Shown here: one piece after another, positions 35,947-44,893 of the stretch
How the letters are laid out: every line of letters begins with the position of its first letter
How positions within the stretch are numbered: position 1 is the first letter of the stretch
Origin: Limnothrix sp. RL_2_0
GTDB taxonomy: Bacteria; Cyanobacteriota; Cyanobacteriia; Cyanobacteriales; MRBY01
Length of the DNA: 62,952 nt
Direction: 5' to 3'
Assembly (NCBI GenBank): GCA_012033055.1
Contig: JAAUPR010000001.1
Coordinates: 55,701 to 118,652, forward strand
The notes under the pieces: model-generated
Seen by the model: the letters and a program-made list of their open reading frames with translations, nothing else
Told to the model about the DNA's origin: nothing
Database searches by the model: none
Made by a program: the position numbers and the translations under genes

Positions 35947-38163
35947 CTACGATTGATCAATTGTTTCCATGGGGATCTTGGTCGGGGGCGATTCTGGCAA
36001 TACACGAATACGGGCAAATTTCAAACCGGTTACGCCCTGCAATGGTTCCACTGTGCCTGATTCGAGGGTGGAGTCCAGCCAACCTTCCCGTTGGAGATAA
36101 TACACATATTGCCGGTACTCATGCAACTCGTCATCGCTGGAATAGACAATGGTTACCATGCCCGGCTGGGTGATACGGTTTTTGGTGTGGAGATCCCGGC
36201 CTTTGTCGATGCGCTTTTTGACAATTTCGTAGCGGGTATCGCGGCTACCCCGCACATCAAAGTTTTTCTCGGTTTGTTCGTCGTGGTAGATGTCAATGGT
36301 GATGTCTTGGACGAGGACAAGGTGGGTCACTTCGATGGTGGTGTCGTAATCATTTTTTAGATTCAGGCAGGTACGGGCACAGTCGCATACGGCTCGGATC
36401 TGTTCGTAGCGGAGGGCATGGAGTTGGAAGGGCGAAAATTTGTGATGGATGGATTTACCGCAATAGATCATATGATCGATGCCATCGGTGACTTCCACAT
36501 CGCAATAGTGGGGAATGATCGCTTGCATTTTCTTTTGCCACCGATCCCATGTTGCCCGTAGGCGGGTAGTGATGTCGAGGATCATGTAATCGTAATGTTC
36601 GCGGGCGGTGCAGGCAGAGCCATGGGGATTGTCACAGGCTGCACGGTAATGGGCGATCGCCTGAGCAATGGGTTCATCCAGCGTTTGGAAATAGTCAAAA
36701 TAAATCTCAAGGTGTTGGCGAAGATATTCGATGGCGGTGACCTCATCCTCCACATGCACCTCGCTGGCGAGACGGTGACTTTTTTCCTCAAGGTTTAGCT
36801 GGAGTTGCTGCAAAAAGGGGATCTCTTGGTGCTTGATCACAGCCTGAATCACGGCGATCGCCAACCCATACTGCTCCAGCAAATCCTTCTGTACCGAATG
36901 GTTACGCTCCTCCGAAGATCCTCGAATATCAGAGATGCCATAGATCGGATAAACCTTTTCAAAAATAATCGGAGCCGGGGCCAGTCCCCAACTACGGCGT
37001 TCCGCCTCTTCCCGAAACCGCCATTCCACAGCCGGGTGAATACTATTAAACGGCAACTGGTTAGCCGTGCGCAGCGCTGTACGTAAAGCCGGAATCAGTT
37101 TCTTGCCGTGACTGATATCAAGGTGGTCAAAATTATTGCGGCGATCGCTAAGCATAGCCACCATCCCCATCAATTGTGACGATGGCGACCCCACATTATC
37201 CTGCTGATATTCCAGCACCAAAGGAATCAACAACATCGAACGCGTCCCTTGAGAGACTAGCTTTCGCTCAAAATTCGTTGGACAATCCTGTTGCAGATCA
37301 GGAATATTCAACACATCATTTCGGGATGCCGCTCGCAAAAAATGAGACGATTCAAGGGCATCAAGAGAAGCTATCGTCGTTTGCTTAATCTGATGATTTT
37401 TAACCCGGTAAAGCTGAATTTTTTCGTGCTGTACACTCAACAAAATCCCTCCATGGGAACGGAACAGAGACTTCATCTGTTGAGTTAAACCCTGAAACTT
37501 TTGCTCCTCAAAAATAGACTCCCGATCCACAAGGGAACCGATCAATCGCTGCAACAATTCCCGATTCGTGACATCTAGGCCTTCCCAGAGCCATTGCCCA
37601 GTCACCTGATAATTATCGAGGTTTAATCGTTGCTCCCACTCCGGATGGAGTACGAGATTTTCTGGATCAATATCATGCAATTTAAAATCTGCAAACTCAT
37701 CAAATTCCGGGTTGATCCGCTGTACGTGGAGATGCTGCGATCGCAGCCAAAATTGGATATGCCGGGGCTCAGTGGTGAAAGAAGAATGGAACGTAGCCAC
37801 AAGGGGTTCATCAAGAAAACGCCAGCGATTGTGGGAAAGACCATACACATCCCGCAACACTAATGGCAATAAATGGCGGCGATACAACTGATCAGGAAAA
37901 CTAGACTCCACATCAGCAAGGAGGTCGAACAAACTAATGTTTTGGTGATGGATCGGCACTGATTGGGAGTTAATGCCGGTCAGCTCTTCAAAAGCATGGT
38001 TAATGCGCTTAAGCAAAAAAGTCTTGGGCTCTAAGATCGCCATCAACAGCTTGCTGTGATTATTCAGTAAGTCCTGCCAAGATAAACTGGAATCTTCTCT
38101 GTCGAGCACATTAAAAGGATCGCTGAGGGGATTATCGACGAAGAGTAAAGGCTGATTTTCCAT
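35947..38163 (-). CDS. GAF-domain-like sensory protein, 738 aa
   Basis: From the ATG at 38163 (MENQPLLFVDNPLSDPF, with GGAAA upstream) it is 738 aa; a longer frame to 38229 is less likely. An N-terminal PAS-like region (about 25-190; LLMAILEPKTFLLKRINHAF) is followed by a GAF-like region (about 225-385; SRNDVLNIPDLQQDCP, GTRSMLLIPLVLEYQ). A long all-alpha C-terminal half with Cys/His residues (CDCARTCLN) contains no kinase or DNA-binding domain. The block YPIYGISDIRGSSEERN is shared with GAF proteins of Bacteroidetes as I recall them. It is probably a signal-input partner for the DICT kinase encoded next. Confidence 0.65.
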   Translation of the reverse strand: MENQPLLFVDNPLSDPFNVLDREDSSLSWQDLLNNHSKLLMAILEPKTFLLKRINHAFEELTGINSQSVPIHHQNISLFDLLADVESSFPDQLYRRHLLPLVLRDVYGLSHNRWRFLDEPLVATFHSSFTTEPRHIQFWLRSQHLHVQRINPEFDEFADFKLHDIDPENLVLHPEWEQRLNLDNYQVTGQWLWEGLDVTNRELLQRLIGSLVDRESIFEEQKFQGLTQQMKSLFRSHGGILLSVQHEKIQLYRVKNHQIKQTTIASLDALESSHFLRAASRNDVLNIPDLQQDCPTNFERKLVSQGTRSMLLIPLVLEYQQDNVGSPSSQLMGMVAMLSDRRNNFDHLDISHGKKLIPALRTALRTANQLPFNSIHPAVEWRFREEAERRSWGLAPAPIIFEKVYPIYGISDIRGSSEERNHSVQKDLLEQYGLAIAVIQAVIKHQEIPFLQQLQLNLEEKSHRLASEVHVEDEVTAIEYLRQHLEIYFDYFQTLDEPIAQAIAHYRAACDNPHGSACTAREHYDYMILDITTRLRATWDRWQKKMQAIIPHYCDVEVTDGIDHMIYCGKSIHHKFSPFQLHALRYEQIRAVCDCARTCLNLKNDYDTTIEVTHLVLVQDITIDIYHDEQTEKNFDVRGSRDTRYEIVKKRIDKGRDLHTKNRITQPGMVTIVYSSDDELHEYRQYVYYLQREGWLDSTLESGTVEPLQGVTGLKFARIRVLPESPPTKIPMETIDQS

Positions 38164-38407
38164 AGATTTTTTTCCGCAAAGATGCCACGTAGATCCGGCT
38201 AGGCTTGACCATTGCGAATTTCCCCCCAAAAAAGCCCCGGATTGTCACTTGTATCACCACCTTAATCAAGGAATTTGGAAATGTCTCTTTTTCAGCTAAA
38301 TCTGTAGGAAGTTAATGGTCAAAAAATTTGTCGGTATTATTGGGCTTAAAAAGGAAATTAGCGATGGTTAAATGGGCGCAAATTCTAAGGGGGGTTCGCG
38401 TCACGCC

Positions 38408-38494
38408 TCTGTATCGGGAGGTTCTGTATCGGGAGGTAATGCCTGGGTTCTTCGCCAAGTTCAATCCTCCCAAGTAAATCCCCCCAAGTAAATC
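38408..38494. repeat. Short tandem repeats in an intergenic region
   Basis: TCTGTATCGGGAGGT occurs twice in perfect tandem (38408-38422, 38423-38437). About 30 bp on, CCCAAGTAAATC occurs twice with a 14-bp period (38469-38480, 38483-38494). GGGAGG and CCTCCC between them can pair into a hairpin. The 350-bp gap upstream of the GAF-like gene shows no gene otherwise; the element may terminate or attenuate transcription. Confidence 0.6.
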
Positions 38495-38515
38495 ACTCTA
38501 GTTCGTGGCTGTCAG

Positions 38516-39178
38516 TTAGGAGGCGGTTAATTCTGCAAACAGTTCTGGGTATGGTTTTTCTGGGGCCTCGGCATCCACTACTGCTTCGATGATTTGTTTG
38601 TATGTGGTGGTTTCGCCCACTGCGGCTACACAGATTTCTGCGACGAGTTGTCGGGGAATGCGTCCTTCAAATAGGGTATCTGCGCCGGACAGTACTACGG
38701 GGGCGATCGCCTCACTATTAAGACCACCGGGACGGACAATCGTGTAATTCAGCATGCTGCCGATGAGGTAATCTTCTGCTTGCTTTTTCCAGAACAAGAC
38801 CAGGCCGAAGAGGTTGAGGGGATGGAAAAATTTAGAGACACAGAGGGAGGTCACGAGAATGAATTGCTGAACTCCTTTTGCCTCGGCAATATCCATGAGA
38901 TTTTTTGTGCCGACATAATCCACTTGGTAAAATGCCGCCACATTCCAGCTGGGACGCGCTGCTGCTGCCGAAATCACATAATCACAGTCGGCGATCGCCG
39001 CTTCGAGGGTCTCTTTTTGCTGTAAATCTGCGACGACCAACTCCGCAGCCCCTGGCAACATTTCCTTAGCCTTCGCTAGATCACGCACCATGGCCCGTAC
39101 AGGAATATTTTTTTCAACTAGAGTTTTAACAATGCGACTTCCAGTAGCTCCGGTAGCTCCGGCGACGAGTACTTTCAT
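38516..39178 (-). CDS. Atypical SDR family NAD(P)-binding protein
   Basis: A 220-aa Rossmann-fold protein of the NmrA/atypical short-chain dehydrogenase type. The dinucleotide-binding loop is GATGATGSRIVKTLV (residues 7-21) and the basic MVRDLAKAK after beta-2 suggests NADPH preference. ADCDYVISAAAARPS and the IVRPGGLNSEA segment near 150-160 are typical. The YxxxK active site of classic SDRs is not evident, so it may be a regulator or have an altered reaction, as in Ycf39/Tic62-like relatives. The ATG at 39178 gives MKVLVAGATGATG. It is transcribed divergently from the DUF1997 gene. Confidence 0.85.
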   Translation of the reverse strand: MKVLVAGATGATGSRIVKTLVEKNIPVRAMVRDLAKAKEMLPGAAELVVADLQQKETLEAAIADCDYVISAAAARPSWNVAAFYQVDYVGTKNLMDIAEAKGVQQFILVTSLCVSKFFHPLNLFGLVLFWKKQAEDYLIGSMLNYTIVRPGGLNSEAIAPVVLSGADTLFEGRIPRQLVAEICVAAVGETTTYKQIIEAVVDAEAPEKPYPELFAELTAS

Positions 39179-39316
39179 AAAATTAGTGATTCTGTTACAA
39201 AACTTTGGATAAAATCTATATAAATTATGGACGATCCGTATAACTTGGGATGCAACTTTACAGAAAAGCAGTCATGATTTCAGTTACAACAAGGGTATTC
39301 CCAGTCAATTGATTCT

Positions 39317-40078
39317 ATGAATTTTAAGGAATCGTCTCAAAATTTTGCGGAATTCAGTGCATCCAGCGCAGATTATCCACCGCTTCACTTCCAAACTCGC
39401 TACGAGGGGGCCATGGTTATGTATGCGTCCTCAGAGGTGGTGGCCAATTATCTCAACAGCCACGGTGGTTGGTTCCATCGTTGTGCCCAGCCGATGAAGG
39501 TCGAGCCTTTCACGGAACAGGGATACATCTTGACGGTCGGGAAATTTGGTTCTTTTGGGTATGAGGTAGAACCGAAAATCGCGGTACTTTTTGACCCACC
39601 AGAGGACAGTCTCTATCGGATGTATAACGTCCCCGTCCCGAATGATCCGACCCAAGGATATGCGGTGGACTATAAAGCGGATATGACTTTGGGGGATATT
39701 ACTTGGGATGATGCGGCCATAAAGGGCAAGGAACAGCTCATCAAAAAATTTGGCGATCGCCCAGTACCGGAGTCACTCACCCAAGTGCAATGGCAACTGC
39801 ATTTACAAGTAATGGTGCAATTCCCCAAATTTATCTACAAACTCCCCCAAAACCTACTGCGTTCTACCGGCGATCGCCTACTTTCCAGCATTGTTGCCCA
39901 AATTTCTCCCCGCCTCACCAGCAAAATCCAACAGGACTTCCACTCCGGTCACGATTTGCCATTGCCCCCCAAAGGCGGTAGCCACTTCAAAGCAGTCGAT
40001 ATCCACGCATCCCCTAACCCAGATCTCGCCGAAGAAAAAAAAGAGGACATTGACATGTCCCCCATTAAAGCAGCCTAA
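39317..40078 (+). CDS. DUF1997 family protein
   Basis: A 253-aa protein of the DUF1997 family, found in cyanobacteria and plastids. The domain fills about residues 20-200, with SEVVANYLNSHGGWFHRCAQ, MKVEPFTEQGYILTVGKFGS and GYEVEPKIAVLFDPP. The fold is thought to be START/SRPBCC-like with a ligand cavity. The C-terminal 50 residues are Lys/Pro-rich and look disordered, ending DIDMSPIKAA. The ATG at 39317 is the only credible start. It ends nine bases from the convergent DUF4079 stop. The ligand is unknown. Confidence 0.88.
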   Translation: MNFKESSQNFAEFSASSADYPPLHFQTRYEGAMVMYASSEVVANYLNSHGGWFHRCAQPMKVEPFTEQGYILTVGKFGSFGYEVEPKIAVLFDPPEDSLYRMYNVPVPNDPTQGYAVDYKADMTLGDITWDDAAIKGKEQLIKKFGDRPVPESLTQVQWQLHLQVMVQFPKFIYKLPQNLLRSTGDRLLSSIVAQISPRLTSKIQQDFHSGHDLPLPPKGGSHFKAVDIHASPNPDLAEEKKEDIDMSPIKAA

Positions 40079-40087
40079 CCCCAAGCC

Positions 40088-40558
40088 CTAGAGACGACCA
40101 ATAATCTTCGTGACGATGTCCATCCCAGAAATAGCCTGCCAACCAAACAAACCCACAAGGGCCGTATTCAAACCGATATGAGTAATACGAGCGGCCTCAT
40201 TACCCCGTTGCATGTAGGGAACCATGGCAGAAGAAACCGCGATAATCCCAGTCATGCCTAAGCCAACCAGTAAATGGGGGCCAAAAAAAAGCTTGCCATT
40301 GTTGATATAAGTGACGGCCATACCACCCAAAGTCCCCAACACCATAAAGGCAAGGAGTACAGAGCCAATCTGATGGTGCTTAAAGTTGAATTTCTTTTTA
40401 ACTAATTCCTTACGGACTTCAGCCTCAGCATTACGAGTACGACGAATTTGGAAGCCGAGATACATCGCGTAAATACAAAGCCCAAACAAGACCCACATCA
40501 TGGCTGGGTGACCAAACTGAGACCACACCTTGACTGATTCTGGAATTTCAAAGGCCAT
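40088..40558 (-). CDS. DUF4079 family membrane protein
   Basis: A 156-aa membrane protein with about four helices: near 13-37 (PAMMWVLFGLCIYAMYLGF), about 63-85 (HHQIGSVLLAFMVLGTLGG), about 95-117 and about 125-150. A basic cytoplasmic loop (QIRRTRNAEAEVRKELVKKK) lies between the first two. The His in the HHQIG segment and other conserved His recall b-type haem-binding four-helix proteins, but no haem ligand pair can be proved here. The start is the ATG at 40558, preceded by AAGGAAGGAAA, rather than the frame's first ATG at 40633. DUF4079 is widespread in cyanobacteria and of unknown function. Confidence 0.85.
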   Translation of the reverse strand: MAFEIPESVKVWSQFGHPAMMWVLFGLCIYAMYLGFQIRRTRNAEAEVRKELVKKKFNFKHHQIGSVLLAFMVLGTLGGMAVTYINNGKLFFGPHLLVGLGMTGIIAVSSAMVPYMQRGNEAARITHIGLNTALVGLFGWQAISGMDIVTKIIGRL

Positions 40559-40738
40559 AACTATATTTCCTTCCTTAATAATTATCATGTAGTAAATCTT
40601 TATAAAAGTTAACCGATTCTTACGTAAATGCAAATGTTTACTTTATAGATCTTGTGGTTTTGTCTAGACGTAGCAAAGGTTTCAGCAAAACTTTATACAA
40701 TAAGCAGCAATTCTTAAAAAAAGATTAAAACCATTGTC

Positions 40739-42199
40739 ATGGCTGCATCTGATCGAACTCAATTATTTCAGGCAATTCAAGAACAAGATTTTGAGTCGGT
40801 GGCTCGATTGTTCCAAGAAGGTGTGCCTGTGGATAGTTTTAAGGATGATCGCACGACGCCTTTGATGCTCGGTAGTCGTTTTGGCTCATTGGATCTAGTT
40901 AATCTCTGTTTGCTTCATGGGGCAGATCCGGACTTGCAGGGGAAGTATGGGCTAACGGCTTTGATGGTGGCGGCAGCGGCAAATCAGACTTCGGTTGTGG
41001 AGACGCTCTTGCAGTCGGGAGCGCAGGTGAATGTCGCTAATGAGGACGGAACAACTGCTTTGATGGTGGCGGCTTATAAGGGCGCATTGTCGGTGGTTGA
41101 GCAATTGGTGGTGGCTGGGGCACAGTTAAATTTAGAAGACCACGATGGCGATACGGCGCTGAATTTAGCGATCCAAGGGGATTATCAGTCAGTGGTCGTT
41201 TTTTTGTTGCGTCAGGGGGCTGATCCCTATCAAGGTCATGGAAGTCTCGGGATAGCGGTGGCGGAACGGGCGATCGCCGCCCTTGATGAACTATTACGAT
41301 TTGGGGTGAATGTGAACTTACCCTGTGCTGACGGACGGACACCATTGATGCATGCGGTGATTTCGGGTTACGGCGAAATGGTCGAAAAATTATTAGCAGC
41401 TGGAGCCAAGCCTAATTTGCAGGATTTAGACGGTGATACGGCATTGATTTTGGCAGTGGAGCAGGGTTACCTCGATATTGTGCAGCAACTCATGGCTGCG
41501 GGAGCAAGCCTCACCCAGCAGGAAAATCTGTTAACCCTTGCGGCGATCGCCGGCAATTTTGATCTACTGCAATTTTTGTTAGCGCAAGGCATTCCCATTG
41601 ATACTCAGGACGAATCTGGGGACACAGCGCTCCACGGAGCAACCCTTGAAGGCAAAGACGAAACAGTGCAATATCTACTTACCCAAGGCGCAAATCCCAA
41701 CATAGCCAATACCCAAGGGGATACACCACTGCTCATCGCAGCCTACCAAGGATATCCGGCGATCGCCACCCAACTGCTCGATCATGGCGCAGATATTAAC
41801 CACAGCCATGGCGGAGAAAATGCCGTACACATTGCCTTTAACGAAGGAAAAATGGATATCCTCAAAATCCTACTTCAGCGGGGAGGCAATCCCGACGAAC
41901 GCCTAGCCAAAGGCAAAACCCTCCTGATGCAAGCAGCAGATCGCGGTTACATCGCAGTAATGCAGCTCCTTCTAGATGCCAAAGCCGACCCAAATGCCCA
42001 AGATGATCACCATGCCACGCCTTTAATGTGGGCAGCCCATCGGTGCTATACCCAAGTCGTTAAATTCCTCATAGAAAATGCCCCGAATTTAGACATTAAT
42101 GCCAAAAATAAGCGGGGCGATACGGTACTGAAACTCGTGAAATATAATAACTGTCAAGAAATTGTAGCTTTGTTGCTCCAAGCAGGGGCTACCGAGTAG
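40739..42199 (+). CDS. Ankyrin repeat protein
   Basis: A 486-aa protein almost wholly built of about 14 ankyrin repeats of some 33 residues. Typical units are GTTALMVAAYKGALSVVEQL, DGDTALNLAIQGDYQSVVVF and GDTPLLIAAYQGYPAIATQL. There is no signal peptide, membrane helix or catalytic domain, so it is a cytoplasmic protein-binding scaffold. The first repeat starts near residue 5. Close homologues occur as single-copy genes in unicellular cyanobacteria. The ATG at 40739 follows AAAGATTAAAACCATTGTC, with no strong ribosome-binding site. It converges with the nucleotidyltransferase gene, 15 bp between stops. The partner is unknown. Confidence 0.92.
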   Translation: MAASDRTQLFQAIQEQDFESVARLFQEGVPVDSFKDDRTTPLMLGSRFGSLDLVNLCLLHGADPDLQGKYGLTALMVAAAANQTSVVETLLQSGAQVNVANEDGTTALMVAAYKGALSVVEQLVVAGAQLNLEDHDGDTALNLAIQGDYQSVVVFLLRQGADPYQGHGSLGIAVAERAIAALDELLRFGVNVNLPCADGRTPLMHAVISGYGEMVEKLLAAGAKPNLQDLDGDTALILAVEQGYLDIVQQLMAAGASLTQQENLLTLAAIAGNFDLLQFLLAQGIPIDTQDESGDTALHGATLEGKDETVQYLLTQGANPNIANTQGDTPLLIAAYQGYPAIATQLLDHGADINHSHGGENAVHIAFNEGKMDILKILLQRGGNPDERLAKGKTLLMQAADRGYIAVMQLLLDAKADPNAQDDHHATPLMWAAHRCYTQVVKFLIENAPNLDINAKNKRGDTVLKLVKYNNCQEIVALLLQAGATE

Positions 42200-42214
42200 T
42201 TTTTGTCGTTGGGG

Positions 42215-43411
42215 CTAAACATCCATGTTGACAGAAGTGTTGAGAAATTCCTCAATTTCAATGGACTCAGCAATGTGGGGATTTGTATTTACCGGCGCTG
42301 CAGGCAAGTTGGCGTAGCGAGCATCAGTAATCCACCAATCTAGTGCTGCTTCTTGTAGATCGATGGTTGCCCCAGTTTTATCGACGCAATAGCGACCAAA
42401 TACCAGTTTGTCTTTGAGACGTACGCCGGAGCCAAGACGAGAATATTCAAAAATGACACTACTTTCGACGGTCGCCCCGGAGCAAATCCAGCAACTAGGG
42501 CCAATCATCGTGGGGCCAATAATTTTCGCGCCGTCCTCAATGCGGGTCATACCACCGATATAAACTGGGCCTTGGATATCGACTTTATCCAGATTGACAG
42601 CAACATTTAAGCCGGTGTAAATGCCGGGGGCAACTTCGATACCGGGGATCGGCACATTTTTGATTTTCCCTTCGAGGACGCTCTGGATCGCCTGCCAATA
42701 GTCGGGGACTTTACCGATATCTACCCACTCAAAGTCCATGTCGAGGGCGTAGAAGGGGGCTTTGGCTTCAACCAATTTCGGGAAGAGTTCGCCACCGATA
42801 TCGAATTCACATTTGGGGGGAATGAAGTCGATAACTTCTGGTTCGAAGATGTAGATACCTGTGTTGATTTTGGTGCTGAGGGCTTCTTCGACGGAGGGTT
42901 TTTCTTGGAAGCTGAGGATGCGGTCTTCGTCATCGGTCACAACTACGCCGTAGCTGGTCACGTCTTCTTTGGGGACGGATTTGGTAATGACTGTGGCGAT
43001 CGCCCCTTTTTCCTTATGCCATTTCACCGCAGCAGTGAGGTCGAGGTCAATGAGAGCATCCCCGCAGAGTACGACAAAAGTATCGTCAAAAAATGGGTTG
43101 AAATCTTGAATTTTACGGATGCCCCCCGCAGATCCCAACGCATCCCCTTGGAGATCACCATCCTCAATGCTGCCCTCAAAGGAATAGGCGAGGTGTACGC
43201 CGTATCGCTGACCATCTTTGAAGTAGCCTTCAATTTCGTGGGCGAGGTGACTGACATTGACCATGATTTGGTCGAAACCATGTTGAGCAAGGAGATCTAG
43301 CAAAAATTCCATGACAGGCTTTTGCAAAATCGGAATTAAAGGCTTAGGAATGGTGTATGTGATGGGGCGTACCCTTGTTCCCCGACCCGCTGCCAGAATC
43401 ATGGCTTTCAT
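42215..43411 (-). CDS. Sugar-phosphate nucleotidyltransferase (mannose-1-phosphate guanylyltransferase-like)
   Basis: A 398-aa enzyme. The N-terminal nucleotidyltransferase domain (about 1-235) has MKAMILAAGRGTRVRPITYT, the PKPLIPI substrate loop and the catalytic VLCGDALIDLDL. A left-handed beta-helix follows (about 255-365; hexapeptide repeats such as IGPTMIGPSCWICSG). This layout fits GDP-mannose or glucose-1-phosphate transferases; the cyanobacterial homologue (Synechocystis Sll1558) is annotated as mannose-1-phosphate guanylyltransferase. It probably supplies activated sugar for envelope polysaccharides, like the sugar transferase and glycosyltransferase at 54-56 kb. The ATG at 43411 is clear. 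Confidence 0.85.
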   Translation of the reverse strand: MKAMILAAGRGTRVRPITYTIPKPLIPILQKPVMEFLLDLLAQHGFDQIMVNVSHLAHEIEGYFKDGQRYGVHLAYSFEGSIEDGDLQGDALGSAGGIRKIQDFNPFFDDTFVVLCGDALIDLDLTAAVKWHKEKGAIATVITKSVPKEDVTSYGVVVTDDEDRILSFQEKPSVEEALSTKINTGIYIFEPEVIDFIPPKCEFDIGGELFPKLVEAKAPFYALDMDFEWVDIGKVPDYWQAIQSVLEGKIKNVPIPGIEVAPGIYTGLNVAVNLDKVDIQGPVYIGGMTRIEDGAKIIGPTMIGPSCWICSGATVESSVIFEYSRLGSGVRLKDKLVFGRYCVDKTGATIDLQEAALDWWITDARYANLPAAPVNTNPHIAESIEIEEFLNTSVNMDV

Positions 43412-43626
43412 GAATATTTTTGTCCTCGAACAATGATGTTTACTAACGGAAACTGCGCCTAGACCCTAGGTAGATTGGCTTTTATTTTACCTAAAGGAAC
43501 CCGTTTCTAAGGTTGTTTCCTAGGAGAAACCGCTTGGATCAGGATGGTGTTCTCCGGGGGGCGATCGCCAAGATCCCCAAAGATTCAGTTTAGGATGTGA
43601 AAACTAATTGTTTAATTTAAACAGCG

Positions 43627-44727
43627 ATGGCGATTAAGCGTAGCCAAGGCAATGATAAACCGACTAAAAAAAATATGCCAAAAGGAGCGGCGCGGGATCC
43701 ACTGACCAATAGCCAAGCCCTCCCCGATGAACAGGATTCACAGATTGCCGAAGACAGGATTCGTCCCCAGCACCTCGCGGATTATTTAGGGCAAAAGGAT
43801 CTCAAAGAAGTACTCGGCATTGCGATCGCCGCCGCGAAAGCCAGACAAGAACCATTGGATCACATGCTGCTCTATGGCCCCCCGGGCTTAGGGAAAACCA
43901 CCATGTCTTTGATCCTCGCTACAGAGATGGGCGTAACCTGCAAAATCACTGCGGCTCCGGCTTTAGAACGACCGAGGGATATTAGTGGCTTGTTGGTCAG
44001 TTTAGAGGCGGGAGATATTTTATTTATCGACGAAATCCACCGTTTAAATCGCATGGCGGAAGAATTACTCTACCCGGCAATGGAAGATGGACGACTCGAT
44101 ATCACCATCGGCAAAGGGGTTAGCGCCCGCACTCGGAGTATCCCGCTCAAACCGTTTACCCTCATTGGTGCAACGACAAAAGTGGGTTCCTTGACCTCTC
44201 CATTACGCGATCGCTTCGGTCTAATCCAGCGGTTGAGATTCTATGAGGTAGATGAATTGGTGGCGATCGCCCAGCGCAGTGCGAAAATCTTGAGTCAACC
44301 CCTCACCCTTGAAGGTGCGACCGAAATTGCCCGTCGTTCTAGGGGAACCCCCCGCATTGCCAACCGTTTACTGCGTCGCATCCGGGATTATGCAGAAGTA
44401 AAAGGGTTTGCAGAAATCGATCAAGAAGTTGCCGCCACAGCCATGGATCTCTACAATGTCGATCCCTTGGGATTAGATTGGACAGACCGCCTTGTGCTGG
44501 AAACGATGGTGAAACATTTTAGCGGGGGGCCAGTGGGTTTAGAGGCGATCGCCGCCGCTACGGGTGAAGACAGCAAAACCATCGAAGAAGTATACGAACC
44601 ATACCTATTGCAAATCGGCTTTCTCAATCGCACCCCAAGGGGACGTGTGGTCACTAAAACGGCCCGTAAACATTTAGGTTTAACCAGTCCAGACGACGAT
44701 CAACCCACCCAGCTCGATTTGCTCTAA
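43627..44727 (+). CDS. ruvB: Holliday junction branch-migration ATPase RuvB
   Basis: The hexameric motor that, with RuvA, drives Holliday-junction branch migration. The 366-aa length is normal. It has Walker [11 protein letters not shown], Walker [11 protein letters not shown], sensor 1 [19 protein letters not shown] with the Arg finger, sensor 2 [19 protein letters not shown], and a C-terminal winged helix (about 290-355; [17 protein letters not shown]). The first 30 residues are a basic Lys/Asn extension usual in cyanobacteria. The ATG at 43627 is used. ruvA and ruvC are not nearby, typical of cyanobacteria. Confidence 0.97.
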   Translation: MAIKRSQGNDKPTKKNMPKGAARDPLTNSQALPDEQDSQIAEDRIRPQHLADYLGQKDLKEVLGIAIAAAKARQEPLDHMLLYGPPGLGKTTMSLILATEMGVTCKITAAPALERPRDISGLLVSLEAGDILFIDEIHRLNRMAEELLYPAMEDGRLDITIGKGVSARTRSIPLKPFTLIGATTKVGSLTSPLRDRFGLIQRLRFYEVDELVAIAQRSAKILSQPLTLEGATEIARRSRGTPRIANRLLRRIRDYAEVKGFAEIDQEVAATAMDLYNVDPLGLDWTDRLVLETMVKHFSGGPVGLEAIAAATGEDSKTIEEVYEPYLLQIGFLNRTPRGRVVTKTARKHLGLTSPDDDQPTQLDLL

Positions 44728-44893
44728 TAACCGCCCCAGACCTTCAATAAATAATCAAGCCAAAGCCAATTACCCCAACCAGTCGTTCGCTGCCCAGTGA
44801 GTCCTGTGGAGAGTTTCCCCGAAATCTTTCTTCAGCAAATCCCTTTAGAATATGTAAAACATTTGAAATTCCGATAATTAAAGCAAATTTATT

